A stretch of DNA of 64,000 nt from Oegoconia quadripuncta (GCA_949316235.1 OX438745.1:5399001-5463000); one strand, 5' to 3'; numbered from the stretch's first letter, positions 11,230 to 22,870 are shown. A program made the numbers and translations. The notes: a model not told the origin generated them from the sequence alone.

Positions 11230-11502
11230 ACGACCTGTTTGGTGTAGTGGTTAATAATTCTGACTGCTATACCAAAAGGTCGCGGGCTTGAATCCCGCTA
11301 GGGGTATATGTTTGTATGATGAATACAGACATGTGTTCCCGAGTTATGGATGTTTTTCATTTATTTATGTATTTATTTACAAAAAAAAAAAATAATTTGT
11401 GTAGTTTATCAACCATCTGGAATCCATAATACAAGCCTAGTTGCTTAGTGTGGAACTAGATGGCGTTGTGTGTATGTACAAAGATATTTAGATATTTATT
11501 TC
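11230..11502 (+). repeat. SINE family A, full-length copy 1
   Basis: The head is tRNA-like: ACCTGTTTGGTGTAGTGG (A box) and a B-box region GGTCGCGGGCTTGAATCCCG. The body has GATGAATACAGACATGTGTT, and the tail has GGAACTAGATGGCG then ATTTATT repeats. Not a functional tRNA: no acceptor stem can form. Confidence 0.9.
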
Positions 11503-11703
11503 CCTATTCACCACGCTAGGCATAAGAATGGGCAGTCGCAGATTATTTGGAGCTCCAAACCAATGACACTGCTGCCCATCACTGGTCTAGGCGTTATGCT
11601 CACGATCTTTAGTCACGACATCCTTAGGGAAGATTGTTTGGTCCAATCCAGTCAGTGCATAGGCGCCACTTATCTCGGAAACTATTTGACGTAAACAATA
11701 TTA

Positions 11704-11946
11704 GGTTAGAAACTCTGACCACTATACCAAAACGTCGCGGGTTCGAATCCCGCTAGGGGCATATGTTTGTATGATGAATACAGACATGTGTTTCCGAGTT
11801 ATGGATTATTTTCATTTATATATGTATTTATGTACAAAACAAAAAGTATTTGTGTAGTTTATCAATCATCTGGTATCCATAACACAAGCCTAGATGCTTA
11901 CTGTGGAACTAGATGGCGCTGTGTGTGCAAAGATATTTATTTATTT
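11704..11946 (+). repeat. SINE family A, copy 2, head-truncated
   Basis: It begins within the tRNA-like head (AACTCTGACCACTATACC) and runs to the ATTTATTT tail. It lies about 200 bp after copy 1 in the same orientation. Confidence 0.88.
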
Positions 11947-11966
11947 AATATGAAATTTGGTATACT

Positions 11967-12081
11967 ATAAGGCCGGCAACGCAACTGTGACCCTTTTGGT
12001 GTTGCGGGTGTCCATGGGCGGCGGAGATTGCTTTCCATCAGGTGACCCGCATGCTCGTTTGCCGCCCTCTTATATAAAAAC
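11967..12081 (+). repeat. Retroelement end fragment (GGCAAACGAGCA family), reverse copy
   Basis: GGCCGGCAACGCA, GGGTGTCCATGGGCGGCGG and GCTCGTTTGCCGCCCTC match the insertion at 1272-1507 in the opposite orientation. Confidence 0.75.
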
Positions 12082-12630
12082 TTAGTTATAGAAAATGGTG
12101 ATTCAGATACGAAAGTGTATTTAAAAATGATTACCTTAGCACTTGGTAATATGAATGAAGAGCCAAAATGTTTAATCGTAGACCGAAGCATTGAAGATGT
12201 ATGTACAATAAAACTTCTATTGTCACAAATATATCTAGCGCCGTCGCGAAAACGCTATTAAAATTTGGAAGCGTTATCAATACCACTGTATCAAAACAAA
12301 AGGTTCAATCCCCTCACTAATCTACAGAATACATAATAAATACGATTAATATTGACACAGTCTTATCTATACAACAGGGAAATAATTAGGTTATTTTAAG
12401 AAATAATATAGATAACCTTAAATTCTATTGAGTCGTCACCAAAACCCGTATTACTTAAATATCGAGCTGGTTTCATTATACTGCCAAGTCACAACAAAGT
12501 TATGTATTTAAATTTATTAAACATAAGATATATTATGCCATTATGCGAATAATTGAACTTTGATTTAAATCCAAGGTGATTGTTTATCATCGGGTGTTCG
12601 CGTGAATCACAGTCATCGGTGAGTGAGCTA
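12082..12630. other. No gene seen
   Basis: AT-rich; nothing recognised. Confidence 0.4.
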
Positions 12631-12772
12631 TAAAATAAAACGATCTTGAGATTGAGATCGCGTCTCAGTCTCCGTATTATAGTTGTTGATACTGTTTTAA
12701 TATGCAACAGATTCTCAAGCGTCAACTTAAGGTCATCTCAGTCCTGAGAACGGTTTAATAATACGGGCCTAA
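12631..12772. mobile_element. MITE (ATTAATACGGGCC / GATCTTGAG family), copy 1
   Basis: It has AACGATCTTGAGATTGAGAT at one end and CCTGAGAACGGTTTAATAAT then ACGGGCC at the other, an imperfect inverted pair around GTTTTAATATGCAACA. Related copies: 14939, 22331, 32723, 35807 and 35926. Confidence 0.8.
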
Positions 12773-12826
12773 GAGTCGATAGGTCGTCCGAGCTCGTTCC
12801 AGTCCATACTAATTCCGCTACATATA

Positions 12827-13840
12827 CAAGGGCGTCCCAAAGTTATGGGACATGAAGGGGAAGTACCTTAAATATTGTAGATAGTGAATTTTGCTCAAAG
12901 AAGACTTTATGTTATTTTTAAAAGTTAGTAATTCTGCATTCATAGATTTTCTAAAAATTACTTGCTTCGGCTGGGAATCGAACCGACTTAAATGTGAAAA
13001 AAAAACACCCTACTTTTATGATGCCAATCGAAAGAATAGCTAAAAAATAATAACTCTGCCTAAGTAACATAGTATTTTAAAAGAAAGGAACAACATAAAA
13101 TGATTGAGTCAAATTTCAAGAAAGTTATTTATTGCCGACGACGTTCGAAAAGTAGCGATATTATCATTCCAAAGATAGCATTGATTATTCGTAAATAAGT
13201 ACCCACTTCATAAATGAATGTTTTCCTACATGGATTGGTACAAATGGACCGATTAGATGGCCGGCCAGATCCCCGGACCTCACACCATTAGATTTCTTCT
13301 TTTGGGGATACGTGAAAGATATGCTATACAAAAAGCGATACGAGAACGTAGGCGAGTTGCAAACAGAATTGTGCCATATCACATCGAGTGTTCACCATAA
13401 AATGATTAGAAAATCAACAGGCAGCGGGCTCATTAAAAGATTGGCGATTTGCGTAAGACAAGAGGGATCACATTTTGAGCATTTAATTAATTAATTTACA
13501 AAAAAATACCTACTTAATTGACTACGGCAGTTTCATGTATGTTTTTTATTTGATTAAAATGATTAATTTCACGTTGTTCCTTTCTTTTAAAATACTATGT
13601 TACTTAGGCAGAGTTATTATTTTTTAGCTATTCTTTCGATTGGCATCATAAAAGTAGGGTGTTTTTTTTTTCACATTTGAGTCGGTTCGATTCCCAGCCG
13701 AAGCAAATAATTTTTAGAAAATCTATGAATGCAGAATTACTAACTTTTAAAAATAACATAAAGTCTTCTTTGAGCAAAATTCACTATCTACGATATTTAA
13801 GGTACTTCCCCTTCATGTCCCATAACTTTGGGACGCCCTG
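12827..13840 (+). mobile_element. Tc1-type deletion derivative with about 270-bp terminal inverted repeats
   Basis: The left arm (12827 to about 13095) and right arm (about 13570 to 13840) are near-perfect reverse complements. Outer ends read CAAGGGCGTCCCAAAG and CAGGGCGTCCCAAAG, each preceded by TA. The core from about 13205 to 13494 keeps only the C-terminal piece of a transposase (ARSPDLTPLDFFFWGYVKDM). The rest of the transposase is absent, so the copy cannot be autonomous. Confidence 0.85.
13205..13494 (+). pseudogene. C-terminal remnant of a Tc1/IS630-superfamily transposase
   Basis: The frame includes WPARSPDLTPLDFFFWGYVK followed by VKDMLYKKRYENVGELQTEL. The SPDLTPLDFF block is the last catalytic-acid region of DDE transposases in this superfamily. 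The first two catalytic residues and the DNA-binding domain are missing, removed when the element shrank between its long inverted ends. The frame stops at 13494. Confidence 0.75.
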
Positions 13841-14299
13841 TATATATTATTTAATGCTACTACATACGCTATACGATGTAAACCCACTCTCTTAAGCGCG
13901 CATAACTGGAACATAAATCCTTATTATTTAATTACACAAAAAAAATAGAAAATAATTTAAAAAAAAGTTGTTCCTTTAGGAAATTTGCTTGTAATCATGA
14001 GTACATGCATTTGGTATCAACGGCTCACTAAAAGTAACCCTATATGTACGCATGCAAAAGAATAGGAATTTCCTTTTCCTAGGTAGGGAGGCATTCCACC
14101 ATGTATTTAACATACCGAACATTCGCATTAAGCGTAAGTAAACATAACGTAGGTCGAACCTACGTATGGAATCGATCGAATTCCTAGTACATTGCGGAGT
14201 TGGTTTTAATTAAAAATTTTAATGATGAACAAACTCCGCAATGTAGTTGGAATTCGATCACCCGTTCGTCGGTCAAACGTGTTTCGGAGTAGTGTAATT
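13841..14299. other. No gene seen
   Basis: AT-rich; ACTCCGCAATGTA at 14222 is complementary to TACATTGCGGAGT at 14188, a short inverted repeat. Confidence 0.45.
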
Positions 14300-14500
14300 C
14301 GATATACCATAGCAACTCCAAGCGGTTCGACTCCAAGGCATAGAAATCTATTCCGGCGTCAATCTTGAATCCTACAACCTTAGGATCTTCAAGAGCAGGG
14401 TGAATAGACATCTACTGAGGTCGCGTGTTTCATCTTCGGCCACATCGTCACTTCACTTTCCATCAGGTGAGATTGTGGTCAAACACGTATCCAGTGAATG
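14300..14500 (+). pseudogene. LINE 3' end fragment (YNL-type C-terminus)
   Basis: GCGTCAATCTTGAATCCTAC, GATCTTCAAGAGCAGGGTGA and ATCAGGTGAGATTGTGGTCA match the better-preserved copy at 19095-19272. Here a deletion breaks the coding frame. Confidence 0.7.
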
Positions 14501-14938
14501 CATAATTGATAATCTAAAACATATAACCACTAGAACATATTTGGTTTACTTATTACTTAAAATTTTGTGATTCTACGTAAAGTATTTAATCAATGCCAGT
14601 CGTACTTTCTGATGTAAGTTTGGGTTAGTTTTCTATCGAGCACAGTACAAGGAATCGTGTTTTCAAAACATTATCACTAACACCAGCTCTGTATTTTATT
14701 GCGTATTAATATACGATATTTAGATATACAATGTTTCTCTCTATATATACTCTAATCTCTAAATAGTATCAAACAAAGTCGCTATTATCTATCTGTATAT
14801 TATAAATCTACAGTATTAATAAACCATTCTCAAGATTGAGAAGTCTTGTGACCGGTTTCAAGTAAACGTGTTGATAATAAACCTAACTTGAGACCTGAAA
14901 AGCACGTGCATACTCAAACGGTACTCACTTGAGAGGTG

Positions 14939-15061
14939 CGCGTATTAATAAACGAAACTCAAGACTATCATTCATTCGCCGCTGAGGCGAATACTTGAAA
15001 AGTGATCTCAGCTGAGTAGACCCCAAGATTGGTTTGAGTTTGTTTTATTAATACGGGCCCT
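14939..15061. mobile_element. MITE (ATTAATACGGGCC family), diverged copy
   Basis: CGTATTAATAAACGAAACTC at one end and GTTTTATTAATACGGGCCC at the other. A related half (GTATTAATAAACCATTCTCA) begins at about 14814. Confidence 0.65.
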
Positions 15062-15103
15062 AGTTGTCCTAAATAACGCAACGGATTTTGATATTATTAT
15101 TAT

Positions 15104-15153
15104 TATTAGGAGCCCATACTGTCCCACTGGTGGGCAAAGGCCTCCCTCCTCTC
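15104..15153 (-). repeat. LINE 3' tail fragment
   Basis: ATTAGGAGCCCATACTGTCC and GGGCAAAGGCCTCCCTCC are the reverse complement of the coding end seen at 21880-21935. Confidence 0.7.
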
Positions 15154-15429
15154 TGATTTTGATATAGTTTTCACTATTATTTAGAGAATTTCTTTCGGAA
15201 GGTTTACATGTATAATACAAGTGCTAATTTATTTCGAGATCCACATAGTCAAAGTCGCGGACGTGAAGCTAGTTGTTAATAAAACTAGGCTGGTCCTAAG
15301 CTAAGTGAGATCTAATCGAACGAACGATCAGAATCTACTTTACTTAGCCGAAAAAAGGACAGAAAAACATTTATACATTTGTGTGTAACGCAATAAGTGT
15401 AAAAATATAACTTTTTAATTTCATATTCG

Positions 15430-15486
15430 TATGGGCCATACTCCCTCATTATAAGAGGGAAGGCCTGATGTTGATGATGATGATGC
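15430..15486 (+). repeat. SINE family D, 3' fragment
   Basis: GGGCCATACTCCCTCATTAT and GGGAAGGCCTGATGTTGATG match the tail of the full copy at 61785-62088. Confidence 0.6.
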
Positions 15487-15489
15487 CAA

Positions 15490-16924
15490 TGAAAGCCCTC
15501 CACATCTAGCTCCCGCTCAGCATCTTAGTCGAGATTATGTTTTGAAGTAAACAAATTGCTGAGTCACTTCCATTTGCCTTATAGCAATGCCTAGGTATGC
15601 TAACCTAATTCTACATAATATTTTTTTTATAATCTGTAACTAATGTACCTACATCTATATACATAAATAACTGTAGTGGCTTTGTTATTAGAGCAATAAA
15701 AAGTATTTGTATTTGAGAATAATCATTATACAGTAAATGCAGCCATTTCTTGAACATTGACATTAGAAACAGAACAATGTATGAGGGAGGCGCTACCTCC
15801 TGAAATATTTGTGAGCGTGTAGTTACGCCAAAACAGAAATCTTCTACTTATACGGATAACAAGCATGAAACTTAGGGCTTTGACAAGATAAATAACTAGG
15901 GTCTATCTACGGTGAGAGAGTCCTGATTCGTAAGAAGTAAATCACAATTTGTGGACAGCCAAGCAAGTGTTCCGAACGAAAAATGGCAACACGGAACTCA
16001 TGAAATCCTCTCGGTGTCTGTCTTTCTGTCTGTCACTGCCCTTTGCTTCAGAAAGTATTTGATATAGACAATTGAAATTTGGTAGAGTTGTAAAAAATGG
16101 TAGGAGAAATCAGTTTGTTTTCATGAAAGGCTATTAAAGCACGATTTCAAATAATTATTATACTTTGTGTAACGACTTTGACAGTTTTTCGAAAAATATT
16201 CTGAATAAAATGAATATACATCCTTTGAAGAAAACTTCTATCCTTTGTGCCTCCTCATAGAGAAGCATTAGAGTGCAGAAACTTGACTTTTTATTTATTA
16301 GATGAGGCCCCTTTCAGGTATTGCCACAACACAGCTCTACCGAAAAGGAAGTTACTGTGATCAGTCAGTCAGTGCGCAACTTAATATGGGAAATTGAGAA
16401 TACATGTTTGAAAGGCCATATCTTTTTATTGCTTTGGGTTAGAAACTTGAACTTTTTACAGGTGTTTACCGCAATAAATCGCTGTAGAAACGAATTTGTT
16501 TATTTCTTTTCTTCAGTAAAGCATTTTCGTAATCGGATTTTAGTTATTAATTTTTTGAAGTTCATTACGATTACTTATAGAACTGCAGTAAAACAACTGA
16601 TAGTGCAGCTATGGCCGAGTTCCGACTCTCACTTGGCCGATTTATATTTATCATGAAGTTAAGACAGATTTTATTATGTACGCCCACAAGATTTCCCTTT
16701 TCTTCAAGATAATAGTATTATTTGTGTCTCGACAAAAAACACAATCGCCGATGGTTCTCGATTTAAACAAATTTATAAAATTGTCTGTTTCATATGGCGG
16801 TTTCGAATCGATCTAAAGACAAATTTAGTGTCGTATGTCTACAATGTCTAGATGAGTCAAGAAACAGAGTTGATTGAAGGAGAAATCGAGGAGTAAAAAC
16901 ATAACAAATAGTTCTGTAACAAAC
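15490..16924. other. No gene seen; old dispersed repeat at about 16355-16465
   Basis: AT-rich. The 111-codon + frame at 16321-16656 begins at TTG and overlaps repeat phrases also present at 4250-4370 (AGTCAGTCAGTG, AAAGGCCATATCT), so it is not called as a gene. Confidence 0.45.
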
Positions 16925-17057
16925 CTGGATGTAAAGAACCAGTAGAGAATGGCGGTGAAGATAGCCAGCTCGGCAGCACCGCTGGCTACCCTCACGTGCT
17001 CCACCACCGCCCATACGTTGATCATCGTGTCCATTGGCCACCGCGTAACCGTGCTCT
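16925..17057 (-). CDS. Candidate exon A of an unrecognised membrane-protein gene
   Basis: The frame reads STVTRWPMDTMINVWAVVEH, then a hydrophobic stretch with GAAELAIFTAILYWFFTS. It is open upstream to a TAA near 17104, so the 5' edge is uncertain: either an AG acceptor at 17058 or translation starting at the ATG at 17034-17032. The 3' edge is TCCAG/GTTTGT (last exon base 16925), leaving phase 2. The GC content is much higher than that of the neighbouring sequence, and the run with ILYWFF suggests one membrane-spanning helix. I do not recognise the family. Exons B and C continue it in phase on the same strand. Alternative: an isolated retrocopy fragment or chance open frame. Confidence 0.5.
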
Positions 17058-17639
17058 CTACATCACCAGTCCAATTCCACGGGAACACAGGAGTTAATTG
17101 AATTTTGCCGGTTTAAGCACTTGTTTAGACACACACTAGATATTGTTCGTAGACACTTAATTGTTATTTGAAATTGCAAGAAGATTTTTAGACATCTGTT
17201 ATCTGAAAATGCACATTTGAATATTCTATGCTGTCGATTTCTACCTACTATAACATATCGATGCGAACTGTCCGAGGGTTGAACTCTAACTGTCAGCATC
17301 GCGTGATGCTAACCGTCCTCATGTTGTTTGCCCTCTGCCCCAGGGTTCAACCAAGGCGTGATAGATAGCCGAACAAGGCGCAACTCAGCTCGTATCGCCG
17401 GCGAAAATGATAATTACGACCTAATTGATGACTGATAAACTGTGCAAAGTTCAACAGTAAAAGAGACAAACGAACCTCGTGGAAAATTTGCTACAGCAAA
17501 CGCAATACACTCAAGTAGGGATACTTATCAAATGCCTACAGTAGATAGGTACTATTGAGTGTCATTATTAAGGCTCTCGTACGACGAATACTCCAATTAG
17601 AAATAACATTGCAAGACAAAGCGTTTCTTTGGGAGCGAA

Positions 17640-18045
17640 TTTTGCAGTATTTTTAATCGACTTTAAAAAAGGAAGAGGTTAGCTGGCGATTCGGATGTAT
17701 TTATTTTCTTTGTTACCTCAGAACTCAGTCATTTATAAATAGGATTTTTTTATTTAATAGGTCACACTTCCAGGGCCTATGTTTATCATAATCCTGTTCT
17801 GATGATGGGATCTATGACGAATTGAGGGAACTCCGCACATATTATAGACATATGGTATTTACACCAACGAATCAAAAGTTTGCATTCAGAAAGTATCATT
17901 TGGTGAAATGGATTTGCTGTAGAAGATCAGAGATGGCTACCAACACAATTTCTTACCTTAAGAACTCCGTCATTTATAAACCGATCTTTTTTTTAATAGG
18001 ACGTGCTTTCAAAGATGGTCTCATGTTTACCCAAATTTTCGTAAA
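17640..18045 (+). repeat. Dispersed repeat, two partial copies in tandem
   Basis: CAGTCATTTATAAATAGGAT and ATGATGGGATCTATGACGAA (17725-17820), then GTCATTTATAAACCGATC and GGACGTGCTTTCAAAGATGG (17965-18025), repeat the family at 530-790. TTTTTAGCGGTTCGATTAT at about 18436 is a further piece. Confidence 0.65.
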
Positions 18046-18097
18046 TTTGGTAATTGTTTTTTGTTTGATAGGGTATATCACGTGTCTCTACTTTCCG

Positions 18098-18310
18098 CCC
18101 TCGTTTTAACCTCTTGGTACGACACGACATTCACCTTTCCTTTCACTTGGTCAAAGTAATTACGCCTAGGTCTTCCCCTTTCTCTCTTTCCTTCAATCTT
18201 TCCCTCAATTATGTTCTTCAAAAAAATATCGTGTCGTATCAAGTGACCTATCATCTTTCCTCTTCGGTTCTCAACTGTGGCTAACAGGCATCTCTTCTCC
18301 TTTACCGTCA
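18098..18310 (-). pseudogene. LINE ORF2 C-terminal fragment (KMIGHLIRHD type)
   Basis: The - strand frame is open across the fragment: VENRRGKMIGHLIRHDIFLK, NIIEGKIEGKRERGRPRRNY and VVSYQEVKTRAESRD. This is the conserved end after the reverse-transcriptase domain of some non-LTR elements. No start codon or RT core is present. A second, broken copy lies at 23990-24210. Confidence 0.8.
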
Positions 18311-18455
18311 GTAGAGAGACGTGGTCATTACTCCACCGACAAGAGCATAGCTCTTAAATTGAAGAAGAAGTACGATAAAATATTGGTTAAGTTAGAGAGT
18401 GGAACCTTACTAAAGAGCGGTTGTTTTGTAAATTTTTAGCGGTTCGATTATTACA

Positions 18456-19094
18456 ACTCGACGACGTATATATACTCTCGAGAGAAAGTTGGAAGAGACT
18501 TTGGAAAGAGATAATGGAGCGGACACGCGTTTGACCATAATCTTACCTCGATCTGAAAATGTAGCACGGGATCCCAAGAAATCGGGTATAAAGGAATTAA
18601 TAATAAAGTAAGTACTATCATAATGTTTTAGCGCACTTTTCTAAAATTCATGTAAAATTTTTGGAAAAGTTGGAAAAATACGGAAAGTGAGACGACGACG
18701 TCACAAGAGATAAAGGGATTCATGTGTCACTCTTCTTTGCAAGTTTAATAATGATTTGTAGTGCGACCGCGATATGAGATCGTAATCGTCGTAACTATCG
18801 TTTTGATCACGTTAGAAGAGATTAAAACACATTTCACAGATAAATTGTCGAAGAATGCAAATTAATTTTTCAAATAATCAATGTCCCATATTTACACAGA
18901 TGTAACAAACCTTAGTCACTGTAAATTATACCTATAGAATGGAAGTCACACGTGCTCGGTGCAAATGTCGACGGATAAACATTTATAGCATGAAAGGTTG
19001 ATCAATTCAAGTGATGCAAAGTGTAATAAAATTATTGTGATCTATGATCCGACATGGTGTGATCATAAAATGGAACGTAACATTGTATTTTTAT
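18456..19094. other. No gene seen
   Basis: AT-rich; nothing recognised. Confidence 0.4.
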
Positions 19095-19272
19095 GTCTAT
19101 ATACTGTAAGGCATGGAATTCCCTTCCTGCGTCAATCTTTCCTGAATCTTACAACCTTGGGATCTTCAAGAGCAGGGTGAATAGGCATCTACTGAGATCG
19201 CGTGCTTTATCTTCGCCCACATCGTCACTTCCCATCAGGTGAGATTGTGGTCAAATGCGTATCCAGTTAACC
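19095..19272 (+). pseudogene. LINE 3' end, C-terminal codons plus poly(A)
   Basis: The + frame reads WNSLPASIFPESYNLGIFKS then RVNRHLLRSRALS, a typical LINE ORF2 C-terminus. It is followed by ATCAGGTGAGATTGTGGTCA and a poly(A)-like run at about 19275. It is 5'-truncated, as is common for retroposed LINEs. Confidence 0.82.
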
Positions 19273-19932
19273 ATAAAAAAAAAAAACAAAAAAGGAAATA
19301 GAACTGCATACGTTAAACTCTGTCGCTTTAATGCCGTGTAAAAACAATAGAACAAACCTGCCTTTCCATTAATATTACTATTTAAGCTATAACTACTACC
19401 CAAATGTACGCATAATTCAGGCAAATGTATTTTGAGCGAAAATTCCCTAAAAAATGGCGAACGTTTGAATAGTCTAATGTGGACTAAATAGCACATGAGC
19501 TAATGGTATGGTTTGATTATGTGTGTCGTGATAAGAAAGCGATTCATCTTAGTTACTAGGTTAATTACTTATACTCGTAGATAACAATACGTCAAAATGT
19601 CATGAACAGTTTTAAATATCAGTCTTGCTACTTGTGTTTGTATATCATAAAATCATGTAACATGCAAATAGAACGAAATACTAATTCTTTCAGAGATAAC
19701 TAAGAACCGCAAGAACGAGCAAATATTACAACTAAATGAAAATTTTAAACTAAATTTTAATTGGGACTAACAATTGAATAAGTTATAGTATCTTCTGTAC
19801 ATACATTGTACGATTGATAGCGTTAAATCAAATCAAAATACTCTAGTTCATAGGATAAAAATTATCACTTGAAAACGTCATTATTAATAGTAATATTACA
19901 TTTAAATTTTAAATTTACTGCTCAGTCACTAG
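19273..19932. other. No gene seen
   Basis: AT-rich; nothing recognised. Confidence 0.4.
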
Positions 19933-20204
19933 TAAATAAATAAATATTCTTACACATACACACAGCGCCATCTAGTTCCACAGTAAGCAACTATAGGCTT
20001 GTGTTGTGGACACCAGATGGTTGTTAGACTACATAAATACATTTTTTTTTTGTAAATAAATACTTATTATAAATGAAAACATCCATAACTCGGGTACACA
20101 TGTCCGTATTCATCACACAAACATTATGCCCCTAGCGGGATTCGAACCCGCAACCTTTTGGTATGGTGGTCAGAGTTGCTAACCACTACACCAAACAGGT
20201 CGTG
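19933..20204 (-). repeat. SINE family A, full-length copy 3
   Basis: Reverse complement of the family: tail AAATAAATATTCTTACAC on the left, tRNA-like head with GGGATTCGAACCCGCAACC at 20137-20155 and TACACCAAACAGGTCGT on the right. Confidence 0.9.
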
Positions 20205-20321
20205 ATAGTAATCATAAACTACAGAATTAAGGACCTACACCGAGGATTATTTTAGTTTTATGACTTATCTAGCACCTTATAGGTAGCATAAGTAGCAAAA
20301 ATCAGTAATTAAACTGATAAC

Positions 20322-20466
20322 GGTGTCGATTCGGATGTACACCAACTAAACTAAAACCAGTTTTAAAGTAGTACTGTCTCTTTGTCCCTGGAACAGTACG
20401 ATGCGACGGCACCACTCCAAAACTGGTTTTCGTTTAGTTTAGTTGGTGTACATCCGAATCGACACC
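20322..20466. mobile_element. Palindromic MITE (GGTGTCGATTCGG family), complete copy
   Basis: 145 bp. GGTGTCGATTCGGATGTACA at the left is exactly mirrored at the right, and the pairing extends through ACTAAAACCAGTTTT. The unpaired centre has GAACAGTACGATGCGACGGC. Confidence 0.92.
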
Positions 20467-20983
20467 ATTATTAACAATATACCTAAGTAATGAAAAATCA
20501 AAACCTCGACAGTATTAAAAAAAAAAACACAAAAGTATATTACTAATATTTCAAAATCCGAACAATCCATTCGCTAGAAAGCTTGGAAGCATACGCTATT
20601 TTGTAATTCGCGGGCGCCATGTTGGATTTTTTTATAAATTGTATACTGACACTCTCGAAGGATCAAGTCGAATCTAACGACACCTTGCACTTGCACTTCA
20701 AAATTGTTCAATCCGTTTACATTTAATGAGTAAATATATGTACCTAATGAGATGATATAGTACCAGCGAATTTTCAACGAAAATTTACTACTCCTAAATA
20801 TTATTCAGTGAAATTGAATGAACATTATGAAAACATTTGGATCTCTGCTAACGATAATGATCCGCTAATGATCATAAAATCCAAGCAAACAGTTTCACTA
20901 TGAATAGATGTTGATACAAACTGCCTTAGTATCAAATGAATCAGATGTGTTTGTAACACCAGGAATCTGCAAATGATTTAATA

Positions 20984-21405
20984 TTGGGTCTTTACCTATG
21001 AAATTGGAGCTTTTTTTCTTCGTTAATCATATGTACTAATACCTGCGATTTTCAAAGCTATATCCAAATTCGCTTTTTATTTGGAAAATGGAATATAATT
21101 TCAAGGTTTCACATGAAATATTTTTTAATTTCTGGGCTAAATCACATAATAAATAAAATTTGAACAGAGCTCTTTTCATGTGCTTCCCATAATCATTTCT
21201 TAGATTCGCTGAAACTTTTACAAAGTGGTTACTTTTAAAAATTTACGCTGCCCATACTTAACTTAATGTTATCCGATAATACACACAAAGTTTAGCTAAA
21301 TTTGGATTTGCCGTTCCCAAAAGAAAATCAAAAACGTCTGTATGGAGAAAACAGTCTTAATGAAATTCTTCATACAAAACGCCAATTTCATAGGTAAGGA
21401 CCTAA
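20984..21405 (+). mobile_element. TA-flanked MITE (422-bp family), copy 2
   Basis: It runs from TTGGGTCTTTACCTATG to the complement of TTAGGTCCTTACCTATG, 422 bp, TA on both sides, non-coding. Same length as the copy at 63094. Confidence 0.9.
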
Positions 21406-21484
21406 TATTTATGTATCTATCTAAATCTCTTCAATTGATATGACCCCTCATATTCACACAACCTTTTGCATTTAAGACTAGTTT

Positions 21485-21597
21485 TCTGCCCGCGGCTTCG
21501 GCTATCCTATGCCTAAATTTCATCCATATCCGTTCACACGTTTCGCCATGATTGAACAAACATCCAATGTTTCGCATTTATAATATTAGTTAGATTT
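21485..21597 (-). mobile_element. Helitron-like (Lep1-type) end
   Basis: On the - strand: CTAACTAATATTATAAATGC, then GGATATGGATGAAATTTAGG and GCCGCGGGC. It is short, so an internally deleted copy. Confidence 0.65.
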
Positions 21598-21705
21598 TAT
21601 AAAAATAAATAAAATATTAGATATATAAAGTATTTATTTACGCCACTGCGTTCACACAGTTCCTCACATTTCTACGATCCAAAAAATGTACTATAAATTT
21701 TTGGG

Positions 21706-21935
21706 TTGCACATAATTCCAGACGCATCGCATGCCAGACGACATGTGGGCCTAAATCGCCACCACCTGGAGCCCCCATTAGAAAGAAGGCGTCGCGGCAG
21801 ACCGAAAAGGAGATGGCGGGATGAGTTGGATAAGTTCCTAACCAACTGGTCGGAGGAGGCCTGGGATAGAGAGCCGTGGAGAGAGAGGAGGGAGGCCTTT
21901 GCCCAGCAGTGGGACAGTATGGGGTCCTAATAATA
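21706..21935 (+). pseudogene. LINE ORF2 C-terminal fragment (RRRGRPKRRWRDEL type)
   Basis: The frame reads RRRGRPKRRWRDELDKFLTN, EEAWDREPWRERREAFAQQW and DSMGS, then stop. This is the conserved C-terminus of a non-LTR retrotransposon endonuclease/RT protein. The RT core is absent (5'-truncated). Tail fragments of the same family lie at 15104 and 31386. Confidence 0.85.
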
Positions 21936-21949
21936 ATATTAGAAGAAAA

Positions 21950-22095
21950 AACTGTACTATTCCGTTCAAAGATCTGGCCAGTAGTGGGAGGTTTACTGAC
22001 AAATATGTCTTTGTAGGAATAGTATCAGATATTATAAGAAAAAATTGCGCTATTCTGTTCAAAGGTCTAGCCAGTAGTGGGATGTTTACTGAATG
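21950..22095 (+). repeat. Diverged tandem duplication, period about 95 bp
   Basis: GAAAAAACTGTACTATTCCG then TGGCCAGTAGTGGGAGGTTT (21950-21995) recurs as GAAAAAATTGCGCTATTCTG then CTAGCCAGTAGTGGGATGTT (22039-22089). Confidence 0.75.
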
Positions 22096-22330
22096 ATTGC
22101 ACAATGCAGACAACGAACCTGAAACCTTTCACAATATGAACTAGTGAATCATGCGATGTCATTGTACGCAAATGAGAGTTTTGTTTTACGAAACATGCGA
22201 TGTGTATTGTGTATGAGACTACCCATATAGCCTTGGTATTAATTAAACTCACCGGCACATTAAACGAAACAAAAAAAAATCAAAAAAATTCAAATGAAAC
22301 AGCTTGACGTAAAAAACGGCCATGACTCTT

Positions 22331-22480
22331 AGGGTCGTATTAATAAAGCAATCTTAACATTGAGATCGAGACTCACTTTCAATACAATATTCTTTAAAAC
22401 TGTTTGAATACGCAAGAGTATCTCAAGTATCAACTTAAGTTAACGTCGATCTTGAGATCGTTTTATTAATACGGGCCTTA
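22331..22480. mobile_element. MITE (ATTAATACGGGCC family), complete copy
   Basis: CGTATTAATAAAGCAATCTT is mirrored by GATCGTTTTATTAATACG at the right end, with an imperfect palindrome between. Confidence 0.82.
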
Positions 22481-22569
22481 TATGTTTATTTTCCACACTA
22501 ACTTTCAAGTTATGCGGAATTACAGCTCATAAAAAAACTTTATAATCGTAAACAAATCAAAATAAAAGT

Positions 22570-22870
22570 TCATCATCATCAGCCCGTAAACATCCCACTG
22601 CAGGGATATAGGCCTTCCCTCGTATAATGAGGGAGTATGGGCCATAGTCCACACGCTGGTTGGAGACTTCACATGCCTTTGAATTGTAATTCCTTAGGCA
22701 TGCAGGTTTCCTCACGATGTTTTCTTTCACCGTTAAAGAGCAGTCGGGTAAATGCACATAAGTAATAAAATTAAATTAAAAAACGCATTGGTACATGGCC
22801 TGCGTGGTAAGTGAAGCCGGACGTCCCAAAGTGGGAGACCGCATCTTAACCGCTGTGCCATCGACGCTAG
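22570..22870 (-). repeat. SINE family D, near full-length
   Basis: Reverse complement of the copy at 61785-62088: GATATAGGCCTTCCCTCGTA, TTTCCTCACGATGTTTTCTT, and the tRNA-like head GCATCTTAACCGCTGTGCCA at the right. Confidence 0.85.
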
